Source: Gemmatimonadales bacterium
Lineage (GTDB): Bacteria; Gemmatimonadota; Gemmatimonadetes; Gemmatimonadales; GWC2-71-9
DNA length: 44,334 nt
Direction: 5' to 3'
Assembly: GCA_025927545.1 (NCBI GenBank)
Contig: JAICLE010000021.1
Location: 1-44,334, forward strand
This document shows positions 7,687 to 16,759 of this stretch, one piece after another (the first letter of the stretch is position 1; each line of letters begins with the position of its first letter). The translations under genes were made by a program, and so were the position numbers. The notes under the pieces were generated by a model. It saw only the letters and a program-made list of their open reading frames with translations. It was not told where the DNA came from and did not search any database.

Positions 7687-8751
7687 TCACCGGGGCGGCT
7701 TTCGGTTCGGGTTGGGCAGGCCACGGACGAACTCCGTCAGGCCATCGAGCAGCGCAGGCGCGATGGGCAGCGTCGGGTCACTGTAGGATGCAGCCTGCTC
7801 GGCGAGCGACCCCGCCGCGAGCTTCAGGACGTGATTCATGCCTTCTACCCGCAGGGATTGTGCATCCGGCAGCTGCGCAAGCAGCGCCGAGGCGTCCCGG
7901 CTGTCCACCTGCAGATCGGTCGTCCCCTGCACGATGAGCACGGGCACCGGCAGCCGGCTCACCGCGGCGGCCGGGTCGACGCGAAACCACGAGATGAGAT
8001 AGGGCTGGACGGCAGGGCGAAAGAGAACCCGGAGCTCGGCAGGGACCGGGTCCACCAGCTCCCCTCGCTCCAGAGCCGACATGATGCGCTCGGCTTCCGC
8101 GGCGAGCGGTTCGGGGAGCTTCCCGCGCAACTGGCGACGCAACACGTCCGAACCCCTCAGCCCGGCCCCGGCCACCGATACGTAGCCGTCTACCGGCTGC
8201 CTGGCCACAGCGAGCGCGGCGATGAGGGCGCCCTCGCTGTGACCCACGGCCAGGACCATGCTGAAGCGAGGGTCATCCCTGAGCCGGGCAAGCCACCGGG
8301 CCCCGTCGTCTACGTAGGTCTCGACGCGCAGGTCAGTTTCAGCGGTGGCGGCCGCGGCGCTCTCGGCTATCCCTCGCTTGTCGATGCGCAGCGACGCGAT
8401 GCCTCGCGCGGCGAGGCCCTCCGCCAGCAGGCGCAGGCTATTGTTCCTTCCGGGTAGCAGAGGACTGTTGCCGTCGCGGTCGGTCGGCCCCGATCCCGGG
8501 TGAATGAGGACGACGGGAACGTGCCGGGTGCCGGACGGGACGACCAGCGTGCCGTGGAGCTCGCCGGTGAGAGTCGCGAGTCTCAGGTCCTCGGACGTGC
8601 TAACCTCGCGCACTTGAGCGTGAGCCGGCATGGGCCCGGTAGTCAGGGCCGCGGCGCTGAGGCCCAGGGCAGTCGCCGCACCCTTCAGCGCTGCTGTCCC
8701 CGGCGCAGCAGGAGATGGAACTCCCGCTTGCCCTCGACTGACTTGGTGCAT
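7687..8751 (-). CDS. Exported alpha/beta hydrolase
   Basis: The 354-residue product has a Tat- or Sec-like export signal at about residues 20-46 (ALGLSAAALTTGPMPAHAQ). The triad is visible: Ser in AVGHSEGALIAAL, Asp in IVQGTTDLQVDSRDA, His in RVEGMNHVLKLAAG. An oxyanion segment VVLIHPGSGPTDRDGN precedes it. This form is typical of the serine-aminopeptidase / Hydrolase_4 group of secreted esterases and peptidases; the substrate is unknown. No strong ribosome site is seen before ATG 8751, so a start a few codons away is possible. It is probably co-transcribed with the cupin (34-base gap) and lies 69 bases past the GNAT gene. Confidence 0.82.
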   Translation of the reverse strand: MHQVSRGQAGVPSPAAPGTAALKGAATALGLSAAALTTGPMPAHAQVREVSTSEDLRLATLTGELHGTLVVPSGTRHVPVVLIHPGSGPTDRDGNSPLLPGRNNSLRLLAEGLAARGIASLRIDKRGIAESAAAATAETDLRVETYVDDGARWLARLRDDPRFSMVLAVGHSEGALIAALAVARQPVDGYVSVAGAGLRGSDVLRRQLRGKLPEPLAAEAERIMSALERGELVDPVPAELRVLFRPAVQPYLISWFRVDPAAAVSRLPVPVLIVQGTTDLQVDSRDASALLAQLPDAQSLRVEGMNHVLKLAAGSLAEQAASYSDPTLPIAPALLDGLTEFVRGLPNPNRKPPR

Positions 8752-8820
8752 GCGGACCCCGATCGGCTGATGCGGGTTACGGCTCCGATCCGAGCGCTTC
8801 CGAGCCGAGCCGCTTGCGCA

Positions 8821-9228
8821 TCACCAGGGCAGCATAGCCGCGTGGAAAATCGGGGACCTCGGCACCACCTCGAAGCCGAGCTTCCGATAGAAGTCCGGCG
8901 CCTGGAAGCTGTGCGTCGTGAGCACGATCTGACGGCAGCCCCGGCGCCCGGCTTCGGCCTCGACTTCGGCCATCGGACGGCGGCCGAGACCATGGCGGCG
9001 GAGCGCGTCGGCCACCCATACCTGACGCAGCTCGCAGGTCTCTCCCCATGAATAGCCCGCGGCACCTGCCACGATGCGGTGGGCTTCGTCACGTAGAAAA
9101 ACGCCGAGGCTCCCGCCATCGCCGACGCCGGTCGTCGCCATGTAGAAGTCGTAGAGTCGGTCCTCGAGAAATTCGATGTCCGCGAAAGAAGGCGGACTCG
9201 TCGCGAAATGGTGCATTTCCTCATTCAT
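8821..9228 (-). CDS. GNAT-family N-acetyltransferase
   Basis: The 135-residue protein has the GNAT core: a central strand with AGAAGYSWGETCELRQVWV, the acetyl-CoA P-loop R-R-H-G-L-G-R in DALRRHGLGRRPMAEVEAEA, then the conserved C-terminal LTTHSFQAPDFYRKLGFEVV. It should transfer an acetyl group from acetyl-CoA to an amine substrate that cannot be named from sequence. Length is usual for single-domain members. It is the first of four same-strand genes that run down to 6284. Confidence 0.88.
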   Translation of the reverse strand: MNEEMHHFATSPPSFADIEFLEDRLYDFYMATTGVGDGGSLGVFLRDEAHRIVAGAAGYSWGETCELRQVWVADALRRHGLGRRPMAEVEAEAGRRGCRQIVLTTHSFQAPDFYRKLGFEVVPRSPIFHAAMLPW

Positions 9229-9485
9229 CGCGACACCCTGCCTTCCTGGCGCCGATCGCCGGGCTGCGGATCGACCTCAGGGGAGATCCCGGAATGCTCC
9301 ACAGCCCCTGCGGCTCCTCGGGCAAGTCGAACGCCGCGACTCCGCGCGCTGTCGTACTCGGGTCATCGTCACCGCCCAGCGCCCGTCGGGTCCGGGCACG
9401 CGCCTATGCCGCAGCTGCTGGAGTCGCGAGCACCCCCGCGCCGAACTCGGGGCCGGGACTCCCCTGACTCGGCGGCGGTTCGCCC
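9229..9485. other. Gene-free stretch with a trace of an LVIVD-type gene
   Basis: No intact gene is visible in these 257 bases. Bases 9352-9390 match the coding strand of the propeller gene at 936-973 almost perfectly, with one inserted G and one substitution. They encode PDGRWAVTMT on the minus strand. I read this as a decayed gene fragment, separate from the DUF4389 gene that ends at 9486. Confidence 0.45.
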
Positions 9486-10127
9486 CTACGCGGCCAGCCG
9501 GAACGGCGGGTACCGGTCGGTAGTGAGCAGGAACGCGTACGCCGCCACCCGAAGCCACCAGCGAAATACGCCGACGATAAAAACGAAGAGCGGGCGCGGG
9601 TAGCGCCCGGTGAAGAGAATCGCGAACCAGGCAAAGAGCACGCAGCACACCGCGGCAACGCTCAGAAACGCGAGCACGACGTAATGCGGGATCGCGAGAA
9701 GCCACTTGACCAGCGGCAGCCAGCGGTTCAGCTCCCACGCCGCATCCGGGAAGGGGATCTCGACGTAAACCGCCTGGTGCTCGTCGGTCGAGGGATATTC
9801 GTCGCGCAGGAGTGCCAGGTACGCCAGGACGCGGAGGCCGAACCGGGTCAGCTCCAGGTTCCAGTCGAACCACCATCGCGGGTACTTGCGGCGGAACACG
9901 AGCATGAGCACCGTCGCGAGAAAGATGCTCCCGCTCCCGGCCAGGGTGTAGTCGGGCGAGTGGCTCCGTCCCTCCGAGCTGGACAGCAGCGCCAGGATGA
10001 TGGCGATCGGAATGACGAGGATCGGCCGGAAGAAGCTCGTGACCCAGTTCAACTCGCGGTCGGGGTAGTCGATCTCGAGCAGCGCCGGGTAGCCGGTGGG
10101 AACGATGTCGGTAGGGGTGTCGGTCAC
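9486..10127 (-). CDS. DUF4389 integral membrane protein
   Basis: The 213-residue protein has about four membrane segments: [33 protein letters not shown], the pair [19 protein letters not shown] and [15 protein letters not shown], and [16 protein letters not shown]. The motifs [20 protein letters not shown] and TTDRYPPF are characteristic of the DUF4389 family. The N- and C-terminal parts look alike ([15 protein letters not shown] against [20 protein letters not shown]), suggesting an internal duplication. Function is unknown in the family. It is divergent from the PQQ dehydrogenase gene with a 143-base spacer. Confidence 0.85.
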   Translation of the reverse strand: MTDTPTDIVPTGYPALLEIDYPDRELNWVTSFFRPILVIPIAIILALLSSSEGRSHSPDYTLAGSGSIFLATVLMLVFRRKYPRWWFDWNLELTRFGLRVLAYLALLRDEYPSTDEHQAVYVEIPFPDAAWELNRWLPLVKWLLAIPHYVVLAFLSVAAVCCVLFAWFAILFTGRYPRPLFVFIVGVFRWWLRVAAYAFLLTTDRYPPFRLAA

Positions 10128-10270
10128 GAGGTGAAGCTAGAGGCCGGCATCGGGGCCGTCCAGTCGCGGCCCCGGCCGCTCGTCCCGTCCCACTCCCGCT
10201 GGTCCCATGCGGATGGCCCGTTGACGCCGGGCGCGCAAGATTCGTCCCCACCTCAACCTGGAAGCGCCTC

Positions 10271-12568
10271 GTGAGAGCCCTCCTCGCCATCACGCTCACC
10301 CTCGCCGGCTTGGCCGCGGCCGGTGCCGCGCGCGCTCAAAGCTCCTCCGCCGGCGAGTGGGCCGCCTATGGCCGCGACATGGGTGGCACCCGCTTTTCGC
10401 CGCTTGCCATGATCGACACCGCCAACGTCTCCCGCCTGCGCCCGGTCTGGGTCTACCGCACGGGCGACCTGCTGCACTCGGCCGGCAGGTTCGAGGCGAC
10501 ACCGCTCCTGATCGACGGCATCCTGTACCTCTCCACGCCGCTCGGGCGCGTCTCCGCCCTCGACCCGACCACCGGCACGGAGCGCTGGACATACGACCCG
10601 CGGGTGGATCTCGGCCGCAACTACGGCGACCTGGCCAACCGCGGCGTCTCGGCGTGGCGCGACCCCCGCGCGCGGGCCGGCGCCGCCTGCGGCCGGCGAA
10701 TCTACGTGGCCACGATCGACGCCAGACTGATCGCGCTCGACGCCGCGACGGGCAAGCCCTGCGAGGACTTCGGCCGCCGCGGCACCGTGGACCTGAGCCG
10801 GGACCTGCTGAACGCGCCCGCATTTCCGGGGGAGTACGAGGTCACGTCGCCGCCCGTTGTGATCGGCGGCCTGGTAATCACCGGCTCCGCCATCGGCGAC
10901 AACAACCGCACCGACGCGCCGAGCGGCGTCGTGCGCGCCTATGACGCGCGGACCGGCGCCCAGCGGTGGAGCTGGGATCCCATCCCCCGGCGCCCCGGCA
11001 CCCCGGGCTACGATACCTGGCACGGGGCGGCAGCCCACCGTACCGGAGCGGCCAATGCCTGGAGCATCATGTCGGCCGACCCCGAGCGCGACCTGCTGTT
11101 CGTGCCCGTCGGCAGCGCGTCACCCGACTTCTACGGCGGCGAGCGGAAAGGCCGGAACGAGTACGCCAACTCCGTTGTCGCGCTGCGCGCCTCGACCGGA
11201 GCCGTGGTGTGGTCGTTCCAGGTCGTTCACCACGATCTCTGGGACTACGACGTGCCCGCGCAGCCCGTGGCGTTCACGCTCGCGCACGACGGGCAGCCGG
11301 TGCCGGCGCTCGCCGTGACCACCAAGATGGGCCACCTGTTCATCCTCGACCGCCGCACCGGCCAGCCGCTGGTGCCGGTGCGCGAGCTGCCGGTGCCTCG
11401 CTCGGAGGTGGCCGGCGAGGAGTCGTGGCCGACGCAGCCGTTCCCGCCGCCAGCCTACCGGTTCGTGGCCGAGTCGCTCGCACCATCAGAGGCGTTCGGA
11501 CTCAGTGCCGAGAGCCGAGCCGCGTGCGAGCGGCGGATCGCGTCACTCGACTACCAGGGGATCTTCACCCCCTCCTCGGTTCGGGGTGCCATTCACTTTC
11601 CCGGCCACCTCGGCGGGTTCAACTGGTCCGGCGCGTCGGTGGACGAGGCCGCTGCTCTGCTCGTCGCGCCCGTCAACCAGCTCGGCATGGTGGTGACGCT
11701 GATCCCGCGCGACTCGATGCACGCCTTTGGCATGCGCCACCCGGACGCCGAGATCAACGACCAGCGCGGGACGCCGTTCGGAATGATGCGCGAGACGCTC
11801 GTGGGGCCGGACCACGTGCCGTGCAATCAGCCGCCCTGGGGCGAGCTGGTGGCCTTCGATCTCGCGCGCGGCGCGGTCCGCTGGCGTGTGCCGCTCGGGG
11901 ACGTGAAGGGTCTCGAAGGCCGGGGCTACGGCTCGCCCGAGCTCGGTGGCGTGCTGCTCACGCGGGGCGGGCTCGCGTTCGTGGCGGGCACGCTCGACAG
12001 GCATCTCCGCGCGCTCGACCTGGCCAGCGGCCGGGAGCTCTGGAGCGCGCCGCTTCCCGTCGGCGGCCACGCGTTGCCCATGACCTATGTGGCCGGCGGC
12101 CGGCAGTACGTCGTGATCGCCGCGGGCGGCCACGACCGGCTGACCGTGGGTCCGCCTTTACTGGGCGACTACCTGCTCGCCTATGCGCTGGACGCCCCCG
12201 GTGCCGCGCGGCCGGCCACGGGAGCAGCCCCGCTCGAGGGCCGGTGGACCGGCGAGTTCCGGGTGGACGACCACGAGCGCTTTCCCATCAGCTTCGACCT
12301 CTCGGCGCGGGGTGACTCGCTCGTGGGGCAGGTCGCCACGGGAACCGGGCGCATCGCCGGACCCATCGTGCTGCGCCGCGCGGGCGCCGGGGTCTTGCTG
12401 CGGTTTGCGTTCGACTACCCCGCAAAGCATTGCGGCGGCGAAATGTCGGGCAAGGGAGACGAGGCGAACGGGGGCGCCCTGCTGGTAGGTACGCTCGAGG
12501 TCCGGACGCGCTGCGGCGACCACCACGAGCTGGCCGGCACCTTTTCGTTCCGGCGCACGGCGCGGTAG
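10271..12568 (+). CDS. PQQ-dependent dehydrogenase (glucose-dehydrogenase-like quinoprotein) with C-terminal extension
   Basis: The 765-residue protein starts at GTG 10271 with a GGAAG site upstream and a signal peptide (LAITLTLAGLAAAGAARAQ). Residues about 25-635 form an eight-bladed quinoprotein propeller: WAAYGRDMGGTRFSPL, VSALDPTTGTERWTYDP, VVHHDLWDYDVPAQPV, GHLFILDRRTGQPLVPV, GFNWSGASVD, NQPPWGELVAFDLARG and SPELGGVLLTRGGLAFV. VHHDLWDYD is the typical active-site region of membrane and soluble glucose/quinate-type enzymes. It would oxidise a sugar or alcohol in the periplasm using PQQ. No cytochrome c CxxCH is present. The last about 125 residues (from LEGRWTGEFRVDD) form an extra, lipocalin-like looking domain that I do not recognise. 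No pqq biosynthesis gene is in the window. Confidence 0.85.
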   Translation: MRALLAITLTLAGLAAAGAARAQSSSAGEWAAYGRDMGGTRFSPLAMIDTANVSRLRPVWVYRTGDLLHSAGRFEATPLLIDGILYLSTPLGRVSALDPTTGTERWTYDPRVDLGRNYGDLANRGVSAWRDPRARAGAACGRRIYVATIDARLIALDAATGKPCEDFGRRGTVDLSRDLLNAPAFPGEYEVTSPPVVIGGLVITGSAIGDNNRTDAPSGVVRAYDARTGAQRWSWDPIPRRPGTPGYDTWHGAAAHRTGAANAWSIMSADPERDLLFVPVGSASPDFYGGERKGRNEYANSVVALRASTGAVVWSFQVVHHDLWDYDVPAQPVAFTLAHDGQPVPALAVTTKMGHLFILDRRTGQPLVPVRELPVPRSEVAGEESWPTQPFPPPAYRFVAESLAPSEAFGLSAESRAACERRIASLDYQGIFTPSSVRGAIHFPGHLGGFNWSGASVDEAAALLVAPVNQLGMVVTLIPRDSMHAFGMRHPDAEINDQRGTPFGMMRETLVGPDHVPCNQPPWGELVAFDLARGAVRWRVPLGDVKGLEGRGYGSPELGGVLLTRGGLAFVAGTLDRHLRALDLASGRELWSAPLPVGGHALPMTYVAGGRQYVVIAAGGHDRLTVGPPLLGDYLLAYALDAPGAARPATGAAPLEGRWTGEFRVDDHERFPISFDLSARGDSLVGQVATGTGRIAGPIVLRRAGAGVLLRFAFDYPAKHCGGEMSGKGDEANGGALLVGTLEVRTRCGDHHELAGTFSFRRTAR

Positions 12569-12571
12569 CAT
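12566..12571 (+). promoter_or_regulatory. Possible -10 element TAGCAT for a leaderless histidine kinase transcript
   Basis: TAGCAT overlaps the stop of the dehydrogenase gene and ends 7 bases before ATG 12579. No ribosome site precedes that ATG. The -35 area is weak (TTTCGT), so read-through from the upstream gene is the alternative. Confidence 0.3.
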
Positions 12572-12578
12572 TCGCCCG

Positions 12579-13643
12579 ATGCAGCGTGCGAGACTCAGGT
12601 TCGGGGTGCTCTGGTTCGGGGCGTTCGCCGCCCTGGGTCTCCTCATGTTCGCGCACTTCTATCTCGATGTGCTCGCCCGGGGTGGATCCGAGCCGGCGGG
12701 CGTGAAGCTGGTCGAGGAGCTGACCGCCTCGCTCGGCGCCGCCGTGTGCCTGCTGCCGGCCGTGTGGCTGGCGCGGCGCGGTTGGTCGGCGGGGTGGCCG
12801 CCCCTCCGCGTCGTCGCGGCCCACGTCGCGATGCTTCCGGTGTTCTCCGTCCTGCACACGTCGTGGAACTGGGCCACGCGCAGTGCGCTGTTTCCGCTGT
12901 TCGATCTGGGCCGCTACGATTACGGCCGGATGCCGCTGCGCTACGCGATGGAGTTTCCGACCGACGTGGTCCTGTACGCGTTCGTGATGGGCCTGCTGTA
13001 CCTGTTCGAGCGCTTCCGCGAGGCGCGCGAGCGCGAGGTCCGGCTCGGCCAGGCCCGGCTGGAGGCGTTGGAGGGCCGGCTCCGTCCCCACTTCCTGTTC
13101 AACGCGCTCAACACCGTCTCGGCGGTGATGTACGAGGACGTGGCCGCGGCCGATACCATGCTCGCACGCCTGGCCGAGCTGCTCCGGCGTACGCTCCGGC
13201 GCCCGGCGGGGGCCGCCGTGCCGCTCGCGGAGGAGCTCGAGACCCTGGATCTTTATCTGGACATCATGCGGGCCCGCTTCGCCGATCGCCTGCAGGTGGA
13301 CGTGCGCGTGGACGAGGCGGCCCGCGGCGCGCGGGTGCCGCCGCTGGTGCTGCAGCCGCTGGTGGAGAACGCGATCCTCCACGGCGACCCGGGCCCGGGC
13401 ACCGCGGCCCGCATCGGCGTCCGGGCCCGCCGGGACAACGGGCGCCTGCTGCTCGAGGTGGAGGACAACGGCCCCGGTCTGGCCGGGCCGCCGGGCGACG
13501 CGGTGGAGCGGGGCGTCGGGCTCGGCACCACCGCCCGGCGGCTGGCGCAGCTCTACGGCGGGCGCGCCGGCGTATCGCTCGAGAACCTCCCGGGCGGGGG
13601 CGTCCGGGCGGTAATCACGCTGCCGTTCGAGGCGTCCACGTGA
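12579..13643 (+). CDS. LytS/YehU-type sensor histidine kinase
   Basis: The 354-residue protein has four predicted membrane helices in residues 1-150 (for example FGVLWFGAFAALGLLMFAHF and TDVVLYAFVMGLLYLFE). A His_kinase domain follows with the phosphoacceptor in RPHFLFNALNTVSAV (His about residue 171). The ATPase domain has N-box LVENAILHGD, G1 VEDNGPGLAG and G2 RGVGLGTTARRL. This is the LytS-like class that pairs with LytTR regulators. The next gene is such a regulator and overlaps by 4 bases (GTGA). The signal sensed is unknown. The gene starts 10 bases after the dehydrogenase stop without a Shine-Dalgarno sequence. Confidence 0.92.
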   Translation: MQRARLRFGVLWFGAFAALGLLMFAHFYLDVLARGGSEPAGVKLVEELTASLGAAVCLLPAVWLARRGWSAGWPPLRVVAAHVAMLPVFSVLHTSWNWATRSALFPLFDLGRYDYGRMPLRYAMEFPTDVVLYAFVMGLLYLFERFREAREREVRLGQARLEALEGRLRPHFLFNALNTVSAVMYEDVAAADTMLARLAELLRRTLRRPAGAAVPLAEELETLDLYLDIMRARFADRLQVDVRVDEAARGARVPPLVLQPLVENAILHGDPGPGTAARIGVRARRDNGRLLLEVEDNGPGLAGPPGDAVERGVGLGTTARRLAQLYGGRAGVSLENLPGGGVRAVITLPFEAST

Positions 13644-14404
13644 GCGGGATCAAGCTCCTGATCGTGGACGACGAGCGTCCGGCCCGGCAGAAGCTCCGGC
13701 GGCTGGCGTCGGCCGATCCGGACGTGGGCGCGGTGCTCGAGGCGGCGGACGCGCCGGCGGCGGTGGAGCTGATCCGGGCGGAGTCGCCCGACATCGTGCT
13801 GCTCGACGTGGAGATGCCGGGGATGGATGGTTTCGGCGTGGTCGAGGCACTCGACCCGGCGGAGCGGCCCCACGTGGTGTTCGTGACGGCGTACGACCAG
13901 TACGCGCTCCGCGCGTTCGACGCACATGCGGTAGACTACGTGCTCAAGCCGTTCGACGCCGAGCGGCTGGCGCGCGCGCTCGCCCGTGCCAAGGCAGCCG
14001 TGGCCGGCCGGCAGGACCGTGAGGCGCGGAGCCGGCTGGAACGGGCCCTGGACGAGGTGCGGCGGGAGCGGCCTCAGCGGCTGGAACGGCTGCTGGTCGA
14101 GGTGGACTGCCGGGCGTCGCTGCTGCCGGTGGAGCAGGTGGAACGGTTCGAAGCCGCAAAGAACTACGTGACCGTCCACGCTGGCGGCGCGCGATACCGG
14201 CTCAGGACCACGCTCGACCGGCTGGAGGAGCGGCTCGACCCCGCGGCGTTCGTGCGGGTGCACCGATCGAGCATCGTGCGGGTGGACCGGGTGGCCGAGC
14301 TGCAACCGTGGTCACACGGGGATTACGTGATCGTGCTGCGCGGGGGCGAGCGCGTGCGGCTCAGCCGGCGCTACCGCGATCGGCTGGAGCAGTTTCTGCC
14401 GTGA
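13640..14404 (+). CDS. LytTR-family response regulator
   Basis: The 254-residue protein starts at GTG 13640, overlapping the kinase stop. The receiver domain (about 1-125) shows the acidic pair in LLIVDDERPARQKL, phosphoacceptor Asp56 in DIVLLDVEMPGMDG, the Thr in VVFVTAYDQYA and the Lys in DYVLKPFDAE. The LytTR DNA-binding domain (about 150-250) shows FEAAKNYVTVHAGGARYRLR, FVRVHRSSIVRVDRVAEL and the end RVRLSRRYRDRLEQFL. Together with the upstream kinase it forms a complete two-component system. Its targets are not evident; the adjacent acylase gene is one candidate. Confidence 0.93.
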   Translation: MSGIKLLIVDDERPARQKLRRLASADPDVGAVLEAADAPAAVELIRAESPDIVLLDVEMPGMDGFGVVEALDPAERPHVVFVTAYDQYALRAFDAHAVDYVLKPFDAERLARALARAKAAVAGRQDREARSRLERALDEVRRERPQRLERLLVEVDCRASLLPVEQVERFEAAKNYVTVHAGGARYRLRTTLDRLEERLDPAAFVRVHRSSIVRVDRVAELQPWSHGDYVIVLRGGERVRLSRRYRDRLEQFLP

Positions 14405-14442
14405 TGCCGCCCGGAACAGCCGAATCTCATTAGAGCCCCGAC

Positions 14443-16629
14443 ATGTACGCCATTCTCCTGCTCCTCACCGCCGCAGCCGCTCGACCCCCGGTCCATCGCC
14501 TGACGGACGCCGACACTGCGCGTTGGGCGCGCGAAGCGAGGGCGGTTACCATCGTCCGGGACGACTGGGGTATTCCGCACGTCCGTGGGCAGACCGATGC
14601 GGGCGCGGTCTTCGGGATGATCTACGCCCAGGCGGAGGACGACTTCAACCGGATCGAGACCAACTACCTCAACGCGATGGGGCGCCTCGCCGAGGCGGAG
14701 GGCGAGAGCGCCATCTGGCAGGACCTGCGGATGAAGCTGTTCATCGATCCGGACAGCATGAAGGCGAAGTACGCCTCGAGCCCCCCGTGGCTCCGGCGAT
14801 TGATGGACGCCTGGGCGGACGGGCTCAACTACTACCTCTATACCCATCCGCGGGTGAAGCCGCGGGTCATCACCCGGTTCGAGCCGTGGATGGCGCTCAC
14901 GTTCAGCGAGGGCAGCATCGGCGGCGACATCGAGAGCATCTCGCTCGAGGCGCTGCAGGCGTTCTACGGCGACAGCGCCGGCCGCCCCCGGCCGGGGGAG
15001 GCGAGCGGTCGGCCCCGGGAGCCGTCGGGCTCCAACGGCTTCGCCATCGCACCGTCGAACACGGTCACTCACCGCGCGCTCCTGCTCATCAATCCCCACA
15101 CCTCGTTCTTCTTCCGCGCCGAGCTTCAGATGGCGAGCGACGAGGGCCTCGACGCCTACGGCGCGGTGACGTGGGGCCAGTTCTTCGTCTACCAGGGCTT
15201 CAACGACCGCGCCGGCTGGATGCATACCTCGACCGGCGCGGACGCGATCGACGAATATGCCGAGACGGTCGTCCGGGACGGCGGCCGGCTCTACTACCGA
15301 TACGGTCGCGGCGAGCGGCCGCTCACGGCGGTCCGGATCACGGTTCCCTACCGGACCGCCACGGGCGCGGCGAGCAGGACATTCACCGCCTACCGGACCC
15401 ACCACGGCCCCATCGTGCGCTCGGCCGCGGGCAAGTGGATCAGCGTCCGGCTCATGGAGAGGCCGGTCGAAGCGCTGAGCCAGTCCTTCCTGCGCACCAA
15501 GGCGCGCACGCTCGCGGCGTACCGCAAGGTGATGGAGCTCCACGCTAACTCGTCGAACAACACGGTCTACGCGGACGCGGACGGACACATCGCCTACTTC
15601 CACCCGCAGTTCGTGCCCCGGCGGGACGACCGGTTCGACTGGACCCGCCCGGTGGACGGCAGCGACCCCGCCACCGAGTGGCACGGCGTACACGGAGTGG
15701 GGGACAGCCCGCACGTGGTGGATCCCCCGAACGGCTGGATCCAGAACACCAACGACTGGCCGTACTCGGCCGCGGGGCGCTACAGCCCCAAGCGGGAGGA
15801 GTTCCCCGCGTACATGGACAATGCCGGCGAGAGCCCCCGCGGGCTGCACGCCATCCGGGTGCTGGAGGGGCGGAAGGATTTTACTCCGGGGCGGCTCCGC
15901 GATGCGGCCTTCGACAGCTATCTCACCGCGTTCGCGCGGCTCGTGCCGCCGCTCCTGGCGGCGTACGATTCGATGTCCGACGCGGCGCCGACGGCCGACT
16001 CGCTCCAGCGGAGCCTGGCCGGACCGATCGCGGCACTCCGGGTGTGGGACTACCGCTGGTCGGCCAGCTCCGTGGCGACGTCGGTTGCGGTGTACTGGGG
16101 GGATACGCTCGCGGCGCTGACGCGGGCGGATGCCCGCGCGGCCGGCACCACGGGCTACGAGTACATGGCGACGCGCGCGACAGCGGAAGAGCGGCTCGCC
16201 GCGCTCGCCGCCGCGACCGCCCGGCTGACGCGCGACTTCGGCAACTGGCGCACGCCGTGGGGCGAGATCAACCGGTTCCAGCGCCTCACGGGCGACATCG
16301 TCCAGCCGTTCACCGACGCCGGGCCAAGCATCCCGGTGCCGTTCACCTCATCGCGCTGGGGGTCGCTGGCGTCGTTCGGCGCACGCACGTATCCGGGCAC
16401 GAAGCGGATGTACGGGACGAGCGGGAACAGCTTCGTGGCGGTAGTCGAGTTCGGGAAGGACAGCGTGCGGGCAAGGGGGGTGACGGCGGGCGGGGAGAGT
16501 GGCGACTCGCACTCGCCGCACTTCAACGATCAGGCGGAGCGGTATGCCTCCGGGAACCTTCGGGAGATCTACTACTACCCGGGGCAGCTCGAGGGGCACA
16601 CCGAACGCAGCTACCATCCCGGCGAGTGA
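14443..16629 (+). CDS. Penicillin-acylase-family Ntn hydrolase
   Basis: The 728-residue protein has a short signal (YAILLLLTAAAARP) and starts at ATG 14443. The alpha-chain region includes IVRDDWGIPHVRGQTDAGAV and YAQAEDDFNRIETNYL, typical of S45 peptidases. The maturation site is EPSG/SNGFAIAPSNT, with the predicted N-terminal nucleophile of the beta chain at Ser197. Beta-chain motifs include LLINPHTSF, AYRTHHGPIV, ANSSNNTVYADADGHIAYFH, WIQNTNDWPYSA and the late SFVAVVEFG. These enzymes self-cleave and hydrolyse amides such as acyl-homoserine lactones, N-acyl amino acids or beta-lactam side chains. The substrate is unknown. It follows the two-component genes by 38 bases. Confidence 0.9.
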   Translation: MYAILLLLTAAAARPPVHRLTDADTARWAREARAVTIVRDDWGIPHVRGQTDAGAVFGMIYAQAEDDFNRIETNYLNAMGRLAEAEGESAIWQDLRMKLFIDPDSMKAKYASSPPWLRRLMDAWADGLNYYLYTHPRVKPRVITRFEPWMALTFSEGSIGGDIESISLEALQAFYGDSAGRPRPGEASGRPREPSGSNGFAIAPSNTVTHRALLLINPHTSFFFRAELQMASDEGLDAYGAVTWGQFFVYQGFNDRAGWMHTSTGADAIDEYAETVVRDGGRLYYRYGRGERPLTAVRITVPYRTATGAASRTFTAYRTHHGPIVRSAAGKWISVRLMERPVEALSQSFLRTKARTLAAYRKVMELHANSSNNTVYADADGHIAYFHPQFVPRRDDRFDWTRPVDGSDPATEWHGVHGVGDSPHVVDPPNGWIQNTNDWPYSAAGRYSPKREEFPAYMDNAGESPRGLHAIRVLEGRKDFTPGRLRDAAFDSYLTAFARLVPPLLAAYDSMSDAAPTADSLQRSLAGPIAALRVWDYRWSASSVATSVAVYWGDTLAALTRADARAAGTTGYEYMATRATAEERLAALAAATARLTRDFGNWRTPWGEINRFQRLTGDIVQPFTDAGPSIPVPFTSSRWGSLASFGARTYPGTKRMYGTSGNSFVAVVEFGKDSVRARGVTAGGESGDSHSPHFNDQAERYASGNLREIYYYPGQLEGHTERSYHPGE

Positions 16630-16648
16630 GCGCGCAGAGGTGCGAAAA

Positions 16649-16678
16649 CGAGCCGCTTGAGATCGGCTTGACGGCTCG
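16649..16678 (+). terminator. Possible hairpin after the acylase gene
   Basis: CGAGCCG (16649-16655) and CGGCTCG (16672-16678) are perfect 7-base arms around a 16-base loop, 19 bases after the acylase stop. There is no clear T-run behind it, so termination is uncertain. Confidence 0.3.
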
Positions 16679-16759
16679 AGAATAGAGTAGCTTTCCAGTT
16701 CGGGCGAACGGCTCTTCGCCGGGACGTCCGGCGCCTCCTCAACCACCACCGAGTCAGCC

